DNA of 64,000 nucleotides from Pradoshia sp. D12 (GTDB lineage: Bacteria > Bacillota > Bacilli > Bacillales > Pradoshiaceae), in NCBI RefSeq assembly GCF_008935075.1, contig NZ_CP044545.1:268501-332500 (forward strand), written 5' to 3'. A program made the position numbers and the translations under genes. The notes below the pieces were generated by a model. That model ran no database searches. It saw only the letters and a list, made by a program, of their open reading frames with translations, and was not told the DNA's origin. This document shows positions 25,579-34,043 of this stretch, in pieces (positions within the stretch are counted from its first letter, which is position 1; each line of letters starts with the position of its first letter).

Positions 25579-26412
25579 ATGATAGCTAAAAAGAGCTTTA
25601 CAACAGAGATGGTAAATGGAGTGCAGACGGGGAATGGAACCATTTCGTTACTTAATGTACATATGAATGTGTATGTTTTTTGTGTGGATGGAGTTTTAAT
25701 TGATACGGGTGCTCAATCAATTGAAAAGGAATTTTGGCCATTTTTTAATGATTTGGAGATAGATCAGGTTGTTGTAACACATTATCATGAAGACCATACA
25801 GGTTGTGCAGCTTTTTTACAGCAGAAGTATCAAGTACCCATTCTTATGAATAAGATGATGATTGATTATTGCCGCAAAAAAGCAGATTATCCATTGTATC
25901 GCAAACTTTTTTGGGGTAGACGAAAACCATTTGAGGGTACGGAAATCGGTAAAACATTTGCCTCTCGTCATGCTATATGGGACGTGATTGAGACTCCAGG
26001 CCATTCAAAGGATCACCTATCTTTTTTAAATCGGCAAACCGGACAGTTGTTTACAGGGGATTTATATTGTCAGCCTCGGACAAAGGTTGTGTTACGGGAG
26101 GAAAGTGTACCGGCTATCATTCATTCATTAAAGCATGTCTTAACCTATGATTTTGAAGAGGTGTATTGCTGTCACTCAGGCTTTTTAAAGAAAGGGCGTA
26201 TCGCATTACAAAGAAAACTGGACTATTTGTTGGAGATTCAGGAAAAAGTGATTACACAGTATAAAGAGGGGAAAACACCATATCAAATCAAAGAATCCCT
26301 GTTCCCAAGAAACTATCCTATTACGAAATTTTCACAAGGAGAATGGGATTCCATTCATATTATAAATTCGGTTCTTTTAAAGTATGATGAAGAAAATATC
26401 GCTTTAAAATAA
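25579..26412 (+). CDS. MBL-fold metallo-hydrolase
   Basis: 277 residues. The metal site T-H-Y-H-E-D-H-T-G (His68, His70, Asp72, His73) is complete; further ligands are likely in P-G-H-S-K-D-H, F-T-G-D-L-Y and C-C-H-S-G. There is no signal peptide, so it is cytoplasmic. The C-terminal 70 residues are helical, as in YflN/glyoxalase-II-like family members. AAGGAGGAG precedes the ATG. Monocistronic, behind the inverted repeat at 25511-25542. The substrate is unknown. Confidence 0.88.
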   Translation: MIAKKSFTTEMVNGVQTGNGTISLLNVHMNVYVFCVDGVLIDTGAQSIEKEFWPFFNDLEIDQVVVTHYHEDHTGCAAFLQQKYQVPILMNKMMIDYCRKKADYPLYRKLFWGRRKPFEGTEIGKTFASRHAIWDVIETPGHSKDHLSFLNRQTGQLFTGDLYCQPRTKVVLREESVPAIIHSLKHVLTYDFEEVYCCHSGFLKKGRIALQRKLDYLLEIQEKVITQYKEGKTPYQIKESLFPRNYPITKFSQGEWDSIHIINSVLLKYDEENIALK

Positions 26413-26575
26413 AGTAATTTAACATAGATAAATCTTGGGTCTTGAGCATAGTTCCACAGATTCGGATTTTTTAATGTAAGTCCTCTATAGGATATGATGT
26501 ATTGCCCTGCCATCAACTATTTGAAACCCAGAGTCATTAATAGGTGGTAAATTACAGGTTAAATACCAATATCAC

Positions 26576-26600
26576 GATTAAAAGGTTAGTGGAAGGGTAA
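26576..26600 (+). promoter_or_regulatory. SigB-like promoter for PPOX protein
   Basis: GATTAA (26576-26581), 13 bases, GGGTAA (26595-26600), close to the SigB consensus and 30 bases before the start of a gene whose family (YdaG, general stress protein 26) is SigB-dependent in B. subtilis. Confidence 0.5.
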
Positions 26601-26630
26601 AATACCTATAAAATCCAAAGAGGTGATTTC

Positions 26631-27122
26631 ATGTCAAATGTTCAAAATGAGAACAAACAAGAGTTGGAGAAATTAAGAGAGTTAATTAAAGATGTAGATA
26701 CTGCAATGCTCACCACACAGACTAGTGAAGGATTGATTTCTCGTCCAATGAAAACTCAGGAAGTCGAATTTGATGGGGATCTATGGTTTTTTACAAAGAA
26801 AGAAACAGATAAATATAAAGAGGTGCTGGAACGTCCGGAAGTCAATGTAGCGTATGCCGGTAGATCCTATGTTTCTATTCGAGGTAAAGCTGAAATTGTA
26901 AATGACATTAACAAGAAAAAAGAACTCTGGAATGCAGCCTATGAAAAGCTACTGGAAACAAGTGTGGATGACCCAAATATCATTTTAATTAAGGTAGAAG
27001 CAGAAGCAGCAGAATATTGGGAAACCGGAAATCTCACTAAAAACATTGTTAATTTATATAAGAAGCTAACAAAGAATGAATCAGATACAGAGAATATAAA
27101 TGAAACAATTGAATTAAAATAG
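26631..27122 (+). CDS. Pyridoxamine 5'-phosphate oxidase-family stress protein (YdaG/GSP26-like)
   Basis: 163 residues with the split-barrel flavin-binding fold: A-M-L-T-T-Q-T, R-P-M-K-T-Q, L-W-F-F-T-K-K near residue 50 and V-N-V-A-Y-A-G then Y-V-S-I-R-G-K-A-E near 80-95. Y-W near residue 129 is also typical. It is the size of general stress protein 26. AGAGGTGA precedes the ATG. A SigB-like promoter is upstream and a strong terminator follows. Confidence 0.87.
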   Translation: MSNVQNENKQELEKLRELIKDVDTAMLTTQTSEGLISRPMKTQEVEFDGDLWFFTKKETDKYKEVLERPEVNVAYAGRSYVSIRGKAEIVNDINKKKELWNAAYEKLLETSVDDPNIILIKVEAEAAEYWETGNLTKNIVNLYKKLTKNESDTENINETIELK

Positions 27123-27141
27123 AAAATACTAAATATTGCAT

Positions 27142-27180
27142 AGAAAAAGGGCATGCCTAAAGTAGGTATGCCCTTTTTCT
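27142..27180 (+). terminator. Intrinsic terminator
   Basis: AGAAAAAGGGCATGCCTA and AGGTATGCCCTTTTTCT form a long stem with A and T tracts on both sides. Confidence 0.9.
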
Positions 27181-27379
27181 ATACCTTTTTTCTTGGATAA
27201 TTGTAAAGGAATCTTAAAGGCGATGTTCGTTATTTTATTAGATTGCTGTTCAACAATATGCACTTTAATTCAGGTACTTTCACTCATTAATAGCTCATCT
27301 TATATCATTCAGAGTGAACATTCTGTGAATTTAGTAGTATAGAAATTTCATAAAATTTATTCATTTTTTATCAAATGAC

Positions 27380-27427
27380 TAGACATTTAAATCTAACTGT
27401 CTATAATAGTAAATGTAAGCGGTTTTA
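27380..27427 (+). promoter_or_regulatory. gmu promoter with cre-like site
   Basis: TAGACA (27380-27385), 16 bases, TATAAT (27402-27407), and TGTAAGCGGTTTTA (27414-27427) over the start site. The last differs from the cre consensus TGWNANCGNTNWCA at one position, so CcpA catabolite repression is likely. The operator of the GmuR-like regulator should be nearby but I cannot define it. Confidence 0.65.
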
Positions 27428-27455
27428 CCATATTACTATAAAGGGAGTTTTAAAT

Positions 27456-27767
27456 ATGAGAAAAATTTTATTAGCTTGCAGTTCAGGTATGTCAACTAGT
27501 TTACTGGTTACTAAAATGGAGCAGCATGCCAAATCAATTGGTGAGGATGCAAAAATTTGGGCAGTAGGTCAGGATAAGGCAAAAGCTGAAATGGCAGATG
27601 CAGACGTCGTATTAATTGGCCCTCAAATGAGTTTCCTTAAAGCTGACCTGCAAAAAGAAGCAGACAAACATGGCATTAGAGTGGATGTAATCGATATGAT
27701 GGCGTATGGAATGGCAGATGGTAAAAAAGCATATGAACAAGCGATTTCCCTTATAGGTGATAAGTAA
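27456..27767 (+). CDS. gmuB: PTS oligo-beta-mannoside/cellobiose-type IIB component
   Basis: 103 residues, the length of B. subtilis GmuB. The phosphorylated Cys lies in L-L-A-C-S-S-G-M-S-T-S, the active-site loop of lactose/cellobiose IIB proteins. ATG 27456 follows AAGGGAG; the open frame upstream covers the promoter. The stop overlaps the IIA start by one base. It passes phosphate from IIA to the incoming sugar. Confidence 0.9.
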   Translation: MRKILLACSSGMSTSLLVTKMEQHAKSIGEDAKIWAVGQDKAKAEMADADVVLIGPQMSFLKADLQKEADKHGIRVDVIDMMAYGMADGKKAYEQAISLIGDK

Positions 27768-28096
27768 TGGAAAAATTGCAAATTGAACAACTAACAGAAG
27801 AACAGGTTAGCTTTCAGCTTATCTTACACAGCGGTAATGCAAGGAGTAAGATTATTCAGTCGTTAAGGGTTTACCGGGAAGGTAATGTTGAAGAAGCGGA
27901 TGACTTATTAAAGCAGGCTGAGGCAGATCTTAGTATCTCTCATGATATTCATTTCCAAATGGTCCAAAAGGAAGCATCAGGAGAAAAAACGAAATTCTCT
28001 ATGCTGTTAATGCATGCGGAAGATCATTTGATGTCTACTTTAACGATGAAAGAGTTAGTAAAAGAAATACTGGAAATTTTTAAGGCTAAAGGCTAA
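27767..28096 (+). CDS. gmuA: PTS lactose/cellobiose-type IIA component
   Basis: 109 residues, all helical, of the lac-type IIA family. Landmarks are L-H-S-G-N-A-R-S, A-D-D-L-L-K-Q-A and the phosphorylated His in M-L-L-M-H-A-E-D-H-L-M. One-base overlap with the IIB gene. Takes phosphate from HPr. Confidence 0.9.
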   Translation: MEKLQIEQLTEEQVSFQLILHSGNARSKIIQSLRVYREGNVEEADDLLKQAEADLSISHDIHFQMVQKEASGEKTKFSMLLMHAEDHLMSTLTMKELVKEILEIFKAKG

Positions 28097-28143
28097 AAAG
28101 TTTTAGGTTATTACTATTATTCCTAAATTGAGGGGGAAGACCC

Positions 28144-29454
28144 GTGTTTGAAAAAATTAGTCAATTTCTTATGCCAATCGCAGGTAAACTGAATAACAAC
28201 CGGTACTTAGGTGTCCTACGTGACGCTTTTATGTTAGCGTTTCCACTGACCGTGTTCGGTTCCATCGTAGTCGTTCTATTAAACCTACCATTCTTGGATT
28301 CATTTTTAAGTGACGGCACGATTACAACACTCCGCGATACTTTTGGTGTGGCAAGCAGTGCAACCATGAATATTATGTCTGTGTTTGTTGTATTCGGTAT
28401 CGGATATTATCTATCAAAAAGCTATGATGTTGAGGCTGTATTTGGAGGAGTAGTTGCTCTTGCATCCTTTTTATTCCTGACTCCGTTTGTGGTTGAAACA
28501 CAAGGGGGAGAAACAATTACAGGCGTTCTCTCACTAGATCGTCTTGGAGCAAAAGGAATGTTCCTTGGTATGATTTCTGCTTTTGTAGCAGGTGAAATTT
28601 ACCGAAAAGCTGTTCAAAAAGATATTACGATTAAAATGCCAGCAGGTGTACCACCGGCAGTAGCCAAATCTTTTGCGGCATTGATTCCAGCACTTATTAC
28701 ATTAACTTTCTTCCTAGCGATACAAGGAATCGTAACTTTAGCATTTAATACAAATCTTCATGATGTTATTTATAAGATTATTCAAGAACCACTTACTGGC
28801 TTAGGCAGTGGCATTATTCCAACCCTAGTTGTTGTATTCTTTATTCAAATTCTTTGGTTCTTTGGGCTCCACGGTCAAATTATCATGAACTCCGTCATGG
28901 ATCCTATCTGGAATACATTGGCTTTAGAGAATGTAGCTGCATTTAATGCAGGTAAAGAGTTACCACATATTATTTCGAAGCCATTTATGGATACGTTTAC
29001 AGTAGGGATGGGCGGAACAGGTATGACCTTGGCAGTAGTATTGGCCATTCTCGTCTTTGTTAAATCCAAACAAATGAAACAGGTAGCTAAATTAGGCGGT
29101 TTGCCTGGTGTATTCAATGTCAATGAACCAATTATCTTCGGTCTTCCAATTGTTATGAATCCATTGATCTTAATCCCTTGGGTTCTTGCACCAATGATTG
29201 TGACAGCTGTTACCTATTTTGCCATGAGTACTGGTCTTGTACCACCGCCGACAGGCGTAACGGTTCCATGGACTGTACCAATTGGATTCAGCGGATATTT
29301 AGCAACTAACTCGATTGCGGGTTCTATTTTACAGCTAGTAAACTTCGCTATTGTATTTGCGATATGGCTTCCATTCCTGAAAGTCATTGACCGCGTTAAC
29401 GTGAAAAAAGAACAAGAGGCAGAAGCGGAAGCGGCAGCATCTGCACAAAAATAA
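28144..29454 (+). CDS. gmuC: PTS oligo-beta-mannoside/cellobiose-type IIC component
   Basis: 436 residues, the lac-type EIIC permease family, with about eight to ten membrane segments. Family marks include L-W-F-F-G-L-H-G, G-G-T-G-M-T-L and F-N-V-N-E-P-I-I-F-G-L-P-I-V-M-N-P near residue 325. GTG start behind GAGGGGGAAG. It moves the disaccharide across the membrane during phosphorylation. Confidence 0.92.
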   Translation: MFEKISQFLMPIAGKLNNNRYLGVLRDAFMLAFPLTVFGSIVVVLLNLPFLDSFLSDGTITTLRDTFGVASSATMNIMSVFVVFGIGYYLSKSYDVEAVFGGVVALASFLFLTPFVVETQGGETITGVLSLDRLGAKGMFLGMISAFVAGEIYRKAVQKDITIKMPAGVPPAVAKSFAALIPALITLTFFLAIQGIVTLAFNTNLHDVIYKIIQEPLTGLGSGIIPTLVVVFFIQILWFFGLHGQIIMNSVMDPIWNTLALENVAAFNAGKELPHIISKPFMDTFTVGMGGTGMTLAVVLAILVFVKSKQMKQVAKLGGLPGVFNVNEPIIFGLPIVMNPLILIPWVLAPMIVTAVTYFAMSTGLVPPPTGVTVPWTVPIGFSGYLATNSIAGSILQLVNFAIVFAIWLPFLKVIDRVNVKKEQEAEAEAAASAQK

Positions 29455-29472
29455 AAAATATCATTGAATAGA

Positions 29473-29511
29473 AGACTAGTAGTGAAGGGAGATATCTTTT
29501 ACTGCTAGTCT
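29473..29511 (+). other. Hairpin between gmuC and gmuD
   Basis: AGACTAGTAGTGAA and TTACTGCTAGTCT pair with one bulge. Only a weak T-run (TCCTT) follows. Possibly a processing or attenuation site that sets enzyme level relative to the PTS. Confidence 0.5.
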
Positions 29512-29567
29512 CCTTACTCATTAAGCTACACAGACGAATCAACTTTGAGACGAGAGGATGGATTTTT

Positions 29568-30974
29568 TTGAAAACTACTAACGATCAAATAGACTATCAA
29601 TTTCCTGAAGGATTCTGGTGGGGGTCAGCTGCTTCTGCTACTCAAACTGAAGGTGCGGCTGATGTAGATGGAAAAGGTAAAAATATTTGGGACCATTGGT
29701 ATGAAGTTGAGCCAAATCGCTTCTTTAATGGAGTTGGACCTGAAAAGACATCCCAATTTTATTATAAATATAAGGAAGATATCGCATTAATGAAAGAAAT
29801 TGGGCACAACTCCTTCCGGATGTCTATTTCCTGGTCACGAATGTTTCCGAATGGGACAGGCCAAGTAAATGAAAAAGCAGTAGAATTTTATAACAATGTT
29901 ATTAATGAACTGATTGCAAATGATATTGAGCCATTTGTTGGGCTATTCCATTTTGATATGCCAATGGCTATGCAGGAGATTGGCGGATGGACAAATCGGA
30001 AAGTAGTTGATGCTTATGAACAATATGCAATTACTTGTTTCGAAACATTTGGTGATCGCGTTAAGAAATGGTTTACGCATAACGAGCCGATCGTACCTGT
30101 AGAAGGCGGATACCTGTATGATTTCCACTATCCTAATGAAGTGAATTTTCGAAATGCTGTACAAGTCGCATATCATACCATTCTTTCAAATGCCAAAGCA
30201 ATTGCAGCCTATAAGAAGCTTGGTCTGGATGGAAAAGTTGGGATCGTTTTGAATTTGACCCCATCCTATCCGAGAAGTCAGCATCCAGCAGATGTAAAAG
30301 CTTCTGTTATTTGTGACGCATTCTTTAACCGGTCATTCCTTGAACCAACAGTTAAAGGTGAATTCCCTGCAGAGTTGGTTGAAATTCTGAAGGAAAAAGA
30401 TTTCATGCCAGTCATTGAAGAAGGGGATTTGGAGTTAATTAAGAATAATACAGTATCCTTGCTTGGAGTCAATTACTATCAGCCGCGCCGTGTGAAGGCA
30501 AAAGAACATATGCCGAATCCTGATGGTCCATTTATGCCGGATCACTATTTTGATAATTATGTTATGCCTGGACGTAAAATGAATCCTCATCGTGGATGGG
30601 AAATCTATGAAAAAGGAATATACGATATTCTAATTAATTTGAAAGATAACTACGGTAATATCGAATGCTTCATTTCTGAAAATGGAATGGGTGTAGAGGG
30701 AGAAGAAAAATTCCGTAATGCTGACGGAATGATTGAGGATGATTACCGAATTGATTTTATCAAGGGCCATCTTCAATGGGTTCATGCTGCAATCCAGGAA
30801 GGCTCCAATGTAAAAGGATATCATTTATGGACGTTCATGGATAACTGGTCCTGGTCAAATGCCTATAAAAATCGTTATGGTTTTGTTTCCGTAAACTTAG
30901 ATAAAGGTGGTGAAAGAACCATTAAGAAAAGTGGATATTGGTATAAAGAGGTAGCTAAAAATAATGGTTTTTAA
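29568..30974 (+). CDS. gmuD: GH1 6-phospho-beta-glycosidase (GmuD-like)
   Basis: 468 residues. Acid/base Glu173 in T-H-N-E-P and nucleophile Glu371 in I-S-E-N-G are present. Start F-P-E-G-F-W-W-G-S-A-A-S-A-T-Q-T-E-G is the GH1 N-terminal signature. The TTG start follows CGAGAGGATGG. It hydrolyses the phosphorylated disaccharide made by the PTS; gene order suggests phospho-beta-mannosides, but GH1 sequence alone does not exclude phospho-beta-glucosides. Confidence 0.92.
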   Translation: MKTTNDQIDYQFPEGFWWGSAASATQTEGAADVDGKGKNIWDHWYEVEPNRFFNGVGPEKTSQFYYKYKEDIALMKEIGHNSFRMSISWSRMFPNGTGQVNEKAVEFYNNVINELIANDIEPFVGLFHFDMPMAMQEIGGWTNRKVVDAYEQYAITCFETFGDRVKKWFTHNEPIVPVEGGYLYDFHYPNEVNFRNAVQVAYHTILSNAKAIAAYKKLGLDGKVGIVLNLTPSYPRSQHPADVKASVICDAFFNRSFLEPTVKGEFPAELVEILKEKDFMPVIEEGDLELIKNNTVSLLGVNYYQPRRVKAKEHMPNPDGPFMPDHYFDNYVMPGRKMNPHRGWEIYEKGIYDILINLKDNYGNIECFISENGMGVEGEEKFRNADGMIEDDYRIDFIKGHLQWVHAAIQEGSNVKGYHLWTFMDNWSWSNAYKNRYGFVSVNLDKGGERTIKKSGYWYKEVAKNNGF

Positions 30975-30985
30975 GTAAGATAGTT

Positions 30986-31020
30986 GAAGATAGTCTTGTT
31001 TGGCTATCTTCTTCTTTTTA
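30986..31020 (+). terminator. Terminator-like hairpin before gmuR
   Basis: GAAGATAGTC and GGCTATCTTC pair with minor mismatch and are followed by TTCTTTTTATA. Probably partial, with the regulator and kinase genes read through or from their own promoter. Confidence 0.65.
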
Positions 31021-31074
31021 TAATGAAAGAGAGAATGTTATAAAAAGACAAGTTTAGAAAAAGAAGGGTGTAGC

Positions 31075-31785
31075 ATGTCCAAGTATATTACTATATCAGA
31101 TGAAATTAGAGAGCGAATTAAAAGTGGATATTATCCGGTTGATAAAATGATGCCGGATGAGCATAGTTTATGCCGCGAATTTAATTGCAGCAGAATGACA
31201 ATGAAAAGAGCATTAGATATCTTGGCACAGGGAGGGATGATTTATCGGAAACGTGGCCACGGTACATTTATCATCCAATCTTCTATGCAGAATCACAATG
31301 TAAATGTCCTCAGTGATGAGACTGTTGGGTTATCCAATTTAATGAAGGATCGAAAAATAGTCAGCAAAGTAATTGAGTTTAATATCCAGTTCCCCTCTGA
31401 AGAAATCGCCAAAAACCTTTCAGTCAGCATGAATACACCTGTTTATCATATTATCCGTTTACGAATAGTGGAGGATGAGCCGTATGTGCTTGAAGAAACG
31501 TATATGCCCTCCAACTTGATTCCTGATATCAATGAAGAAGTACTGCATGATTCTATTTATCATCACATTGAAAATAAGTTGAATTTAAAGATAGGTGGAG
31601 CTCACAGGAAGATAAGAGCCTCTAAATCTAATGAGTTGGATCAAAAATATCTCCATTGTGGTGAACATGATCCAATACTAGAAGTAGAACAAATTGGTCA
31701 TCTAGATATTGGTATTCCATTCGAGTATTCGTTTTCCAGGCATCGCTATGACCGTTTTACATTCATATCAGTAGCAGTAAGATAA
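31075..31785 (+). CDS. gmuR: GntR-family (HutC/UTRA) regulator, GmuR-like
   Basis: 236 residues, same length as B. subtilis GmuR (237). Winged helix at residues 5-70 with L-C-R-E-F-N-C-S-R-M-T-M-K-R-A-L-D and R-K-R-G-H-G-T-F-I; UTRA ligand domain at about 90-235 with Y-H-I-I-R-L-R and P-Y-V-L-E-E-T-Y-M-P. It is expected to repress the operon until a phosphorylated disaccharide binds. Confidence 0.88.
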   Translation: MSKYITISDEIRERIKSGYYPVDKMMPDEHSLCREFNCSRMTMKRALDILAQGGMIYRKRGHGTFIIQSSMQNHNVNVLSDETVGLSNLMKDRKIVSKVIEFNIQFPSEEIAKNLSVSMNTPVYHIIRLRIVEDEPYVLEETYMPSNLIPDINEEVLHDSIYHHIENKLNLKIGGAHRKIRASKSNELDQKYLHCGEHDPILEVEQIGHLDIGIPFEYSFSRHRYDRFTFISVAVR

Positions 31786-31802
31786 TTATGGGAGGTGCTC
31801 AC

Positions 31803-32681
31803 ATGTTATTAGGTGGGATTGAAGCGGGTGGTACAAAATTTGTTTGTGCTGTAGGAGACTCGGCAGGAACTATTCTGGAACGTATAACGATTCCTACCAC
31901 TACACCTGAGGAAACAATGCCTCGGGTATTCGCTTTTTTTGAAAAGTATGAGCTAAATGCAATTGGTGTAGGTTCTTTTGGTCCAATTGATGTAAATATC
32001 GATAGTCCTACATACGGCTCCATTACCGCAACACCGAAACTTGCCTGGAGAGATTATCCGATTGTTAAGGAATTAAGGCAGCGGTTATCTGTTCCAATTG
32101 GTTTTAATACGGATGTAAATGCTGCTGCACTGGCGGAGGCCACCTTAGGTGCTGCCAAAGGACTGGACAGCTGTTTGTATATTACGGTGGGTACCGGAAT
32201 TGGTGCAGGAGCAGTTGTGCACGGAAAGTTACTACAGGGATTATCTCATCCGGAGATGGGGCATATCCTAGTTCGACGCCATGAAATGGACACCTACGAA
32301 GGGAAATGTCCATACCATCAAGACTGCCTTGAAGGATTAGCAGCGGGACCCGCGATTGAAGCACGCTGGGGCCAAAAAGCGGTTAACCTGGAAGGGCGGG
32401 AAGAAGTTTGGGAGATGGAAGGGTTTTATATCGCTCAAGCCCTTATGCAATATATTTTAATCCTATCTCCAAAGAAGATTATTTTAGGCGGCGGGGTTAT
32501 GAAGCAAAAGCATGTATTCCCGATTATCTATAACCATTTAAAAAAATTACTTAATCAATATGTTGTATTACCTGAACTGGATACAGCCATCGATTCTTAT
32601 ATCGTTTCTCCCGGATTGGGTGACAATGCAGGCGTAGTTGGCTCACTCCTTCTTGCTGATCAAGCTATTCAAGGTAAATAA
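31803..32681 (+). CDS. gmuE: ROK-family fructokinase (GmuE-like)
   Basis: 292 residues. ATP/sugar motif G-G-I-E-A-G-G-T-K-F at the start, G-T-G-I-G-A-G near residue 135, and the ROK zinc motif with His and Cys residues in H-P-E-M-G-H and C-P-Y-H-Q-D-C-L-E-G. ATG 31803 follows GGGAGGTG; an in-frame ATG at 31788 overlaps that site. In the gmu pathway it phosphorylates the sugar released by GmuD. The gmuF isomerase expected next is absent. Confidence 0.9.
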   Translation: MLLGGIEAGGTKFVCAVGDSAGTILERITIPTTTPEETMPRVFAFFEKYELNAIGVGSFGPIDVNIDSPTYGSITATPKLAWRDYPIVKELRQRLSVPIGFNTDVNAAALAEATLGAAKGLDSCLYITVGTGIGAGAVVHGKLLQGLSHPEMGHILVRRHEMDTYEGKCPYHQDCLEGLAAGPAIEARWGQKAVNLEGREEVWEMEGFYIAQALMQYILILSPKKIILGGGVMKQKHVFPIIYNHLKKLLNQYVVLPELDTAIDSYIVSPGLGDNAGVVGSLLLADQAIQGK

Positions 32682-32683
32682 AG

Positions 32684-32719
32684 GAAGATGTGTCCAGGTT
32701 GGACACGTCTTTTTTTTGA
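32684..32719 (+). terminator. Intrinsic terminator of gmu operon
   Basis: AGATGTGTCCA (32686-32696) and TGGACACGTCT (32700-32710) pair and are followed by eight T. Confidence 0.9.
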
Positions 32720-33204
32720 TTCTTCTATAGTCCTGGCTGAAAATAAGTTTGAGTTAAAATTATTGAGTCAACATATCTAGTTTTATTTTTCGAATATAAA
32801 AATTAAAGGGTAAAATTGTTTATTTTTATTAGTAAACGACCTTTATATCTCTGCTCTCCTCTTCAAGTGATTGCTATTAAATCCCCAATATATTTACAAT
32901 TCAATCCCTAATTTTTTAGACTTTAATAACTATAAAAAACAAATGCTATTTTTAATAAATAGTAAAAATGCACTAGTTTATCCAATTAATGTAAGGGTAT
33001 TTAAAAATATCTTAACGAAAAATGTCACAAAATTATCAAATTTAGGTTTAAAAATATGAAAGAGGGGGTCATATATTACTTTTTTACCAATTAACATCTT
33101 ATTCTATTAAATTATTTGCAATTTATGTAAAAAGTTATAATAATTTCTATTAAAGTGAATATTTTGTGATTTTATGTAAAGGAAAGAGGGGTTGAGGGGA
33201 ACCG
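32720..33204. other. A+T-rich intergenic region before tad locus
   Basis: 485 bases with no gene I can support; the one open frame of 62 codons (32871-33059) has no ribosome site and random-looking composition. The tad promoter must lie here. TATAAT at 33136-33141 has no -35 at proper distance. Confidence 0.5.
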
Positions 33205-33993
33205 ATGTTAGAGTCAAAAAGGAAAGCTATTATATTCATGCTATTATCTTTATTTTTAGCTATTTTGGCCGGATTCTTTGTATTGCAGAAGGTAAAGGCT
33301 TTAAACAATGATTTAGGGACAGTTGTATCCGTTTATGCAGCTAATGAAGATATTTCTTCAAGACAGGAATTAAAGCCTACTATGATTACGACAAAAGATA
33401 TTCCAAAGAAGTATTTGGAGGAATACCATATTACAAATGTCAGTGATTTAGAAAATAAGGTATTAGTCGTTCCGCTAAGTAAAGGGGACGTCATCTCTAA
33501 GAATATTCTTAAACAAGCCTCTGTAGTATTAGAAGAAAATAATCGATTGATTTCGATGATGTCGGATGAAAGAGTCCTATTCGATGAGGCATTGGAAGCA
33601 TTGGATCGTGTAGATATTATCGTTTCAGATAAATTGGAAGGGAATAAGGCTCAAACTAAAATATTTATGAAAGACGTAAAAGTAGCCCGTATAGCCAAAA
33701 AAGATAATAAGTTTCAGGGTGTTCAACTGGAGATTCCATTGGACAAGGCTCCGGAATTAATACATATGCAGAATTACGCAGACAGTGTCCGGATTATTAA
33801 ATCAAATGTAGGTCAGGCTACGGAGACTCCTAAAGCCGCAAAGAAAAATGAACCGGTGGTAACAGAAGAGGCAGTAGTTGAGCAAAAACCGGTAGAAAAG
33901 AAGGAGCCAGAGGTAAAAAAGACTGAAGAAGATGAAAAAAATAAGGAAGCAGATCCTGGAAAAGATACATCTAAGGATAAAGAGAAAGAATAA
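33205..33993 (+). CDS. cpaB: Tad pilus assembly protein CpaB (SAF domain)
   Basis: 262 residues. One N-terminal membrane helix (I-I-F-M-L-L-S-L-F-L-A-I-L-A-G-F-F), then a SAF domain (about 45-110: A-A-N-E-D-I-S-S-R-Q-E-L, V-V-P-L-S-K-G-D-V-I-S) and an RcpC-like part. The last 50 residues are a Lys/Glu-rich, low-complexity tail. In Gram-negative Tad systems CpaB meets the outer membrane; here it probably spans or binds the wall. First gene of the locus, ATG behind GAGGGGAACC. Confidence 0.85.
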   Translation: MLESKRKAIIFMLLSLFLAILAGFFVLQKVKALNNDLGTVVSVYAANEDISSRQELKPTMITTKDIPKKYLEEYHITNVSDLENKVLVVPLSKGDVISKNILKQASVVLEENNRLISMMSDERVLFDEALEALDRVDIIVSDKLEGNKAQTKIFMKDVKVARIAKKDNKFQGVQLEIPLDKAPELIHMQNYADSVRIIKSNVGQATETPKAAKKNEPVVTEEAVVEQKPVEKKEPEVKKTEEDEKNKEADPGKDTSKDKEKE

Positions 33994-34043
33994 AAAACAA
34001 ATTAGTTTGTACCTATTTTCTAGAGATGGCGGGGGAAGGTTTT

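Noticed and set aside
32871..33059. 62-codon open frame before the tad locus
   Set aside because: No ribosome site, A+T-driven composition and no resemblance to a protein.
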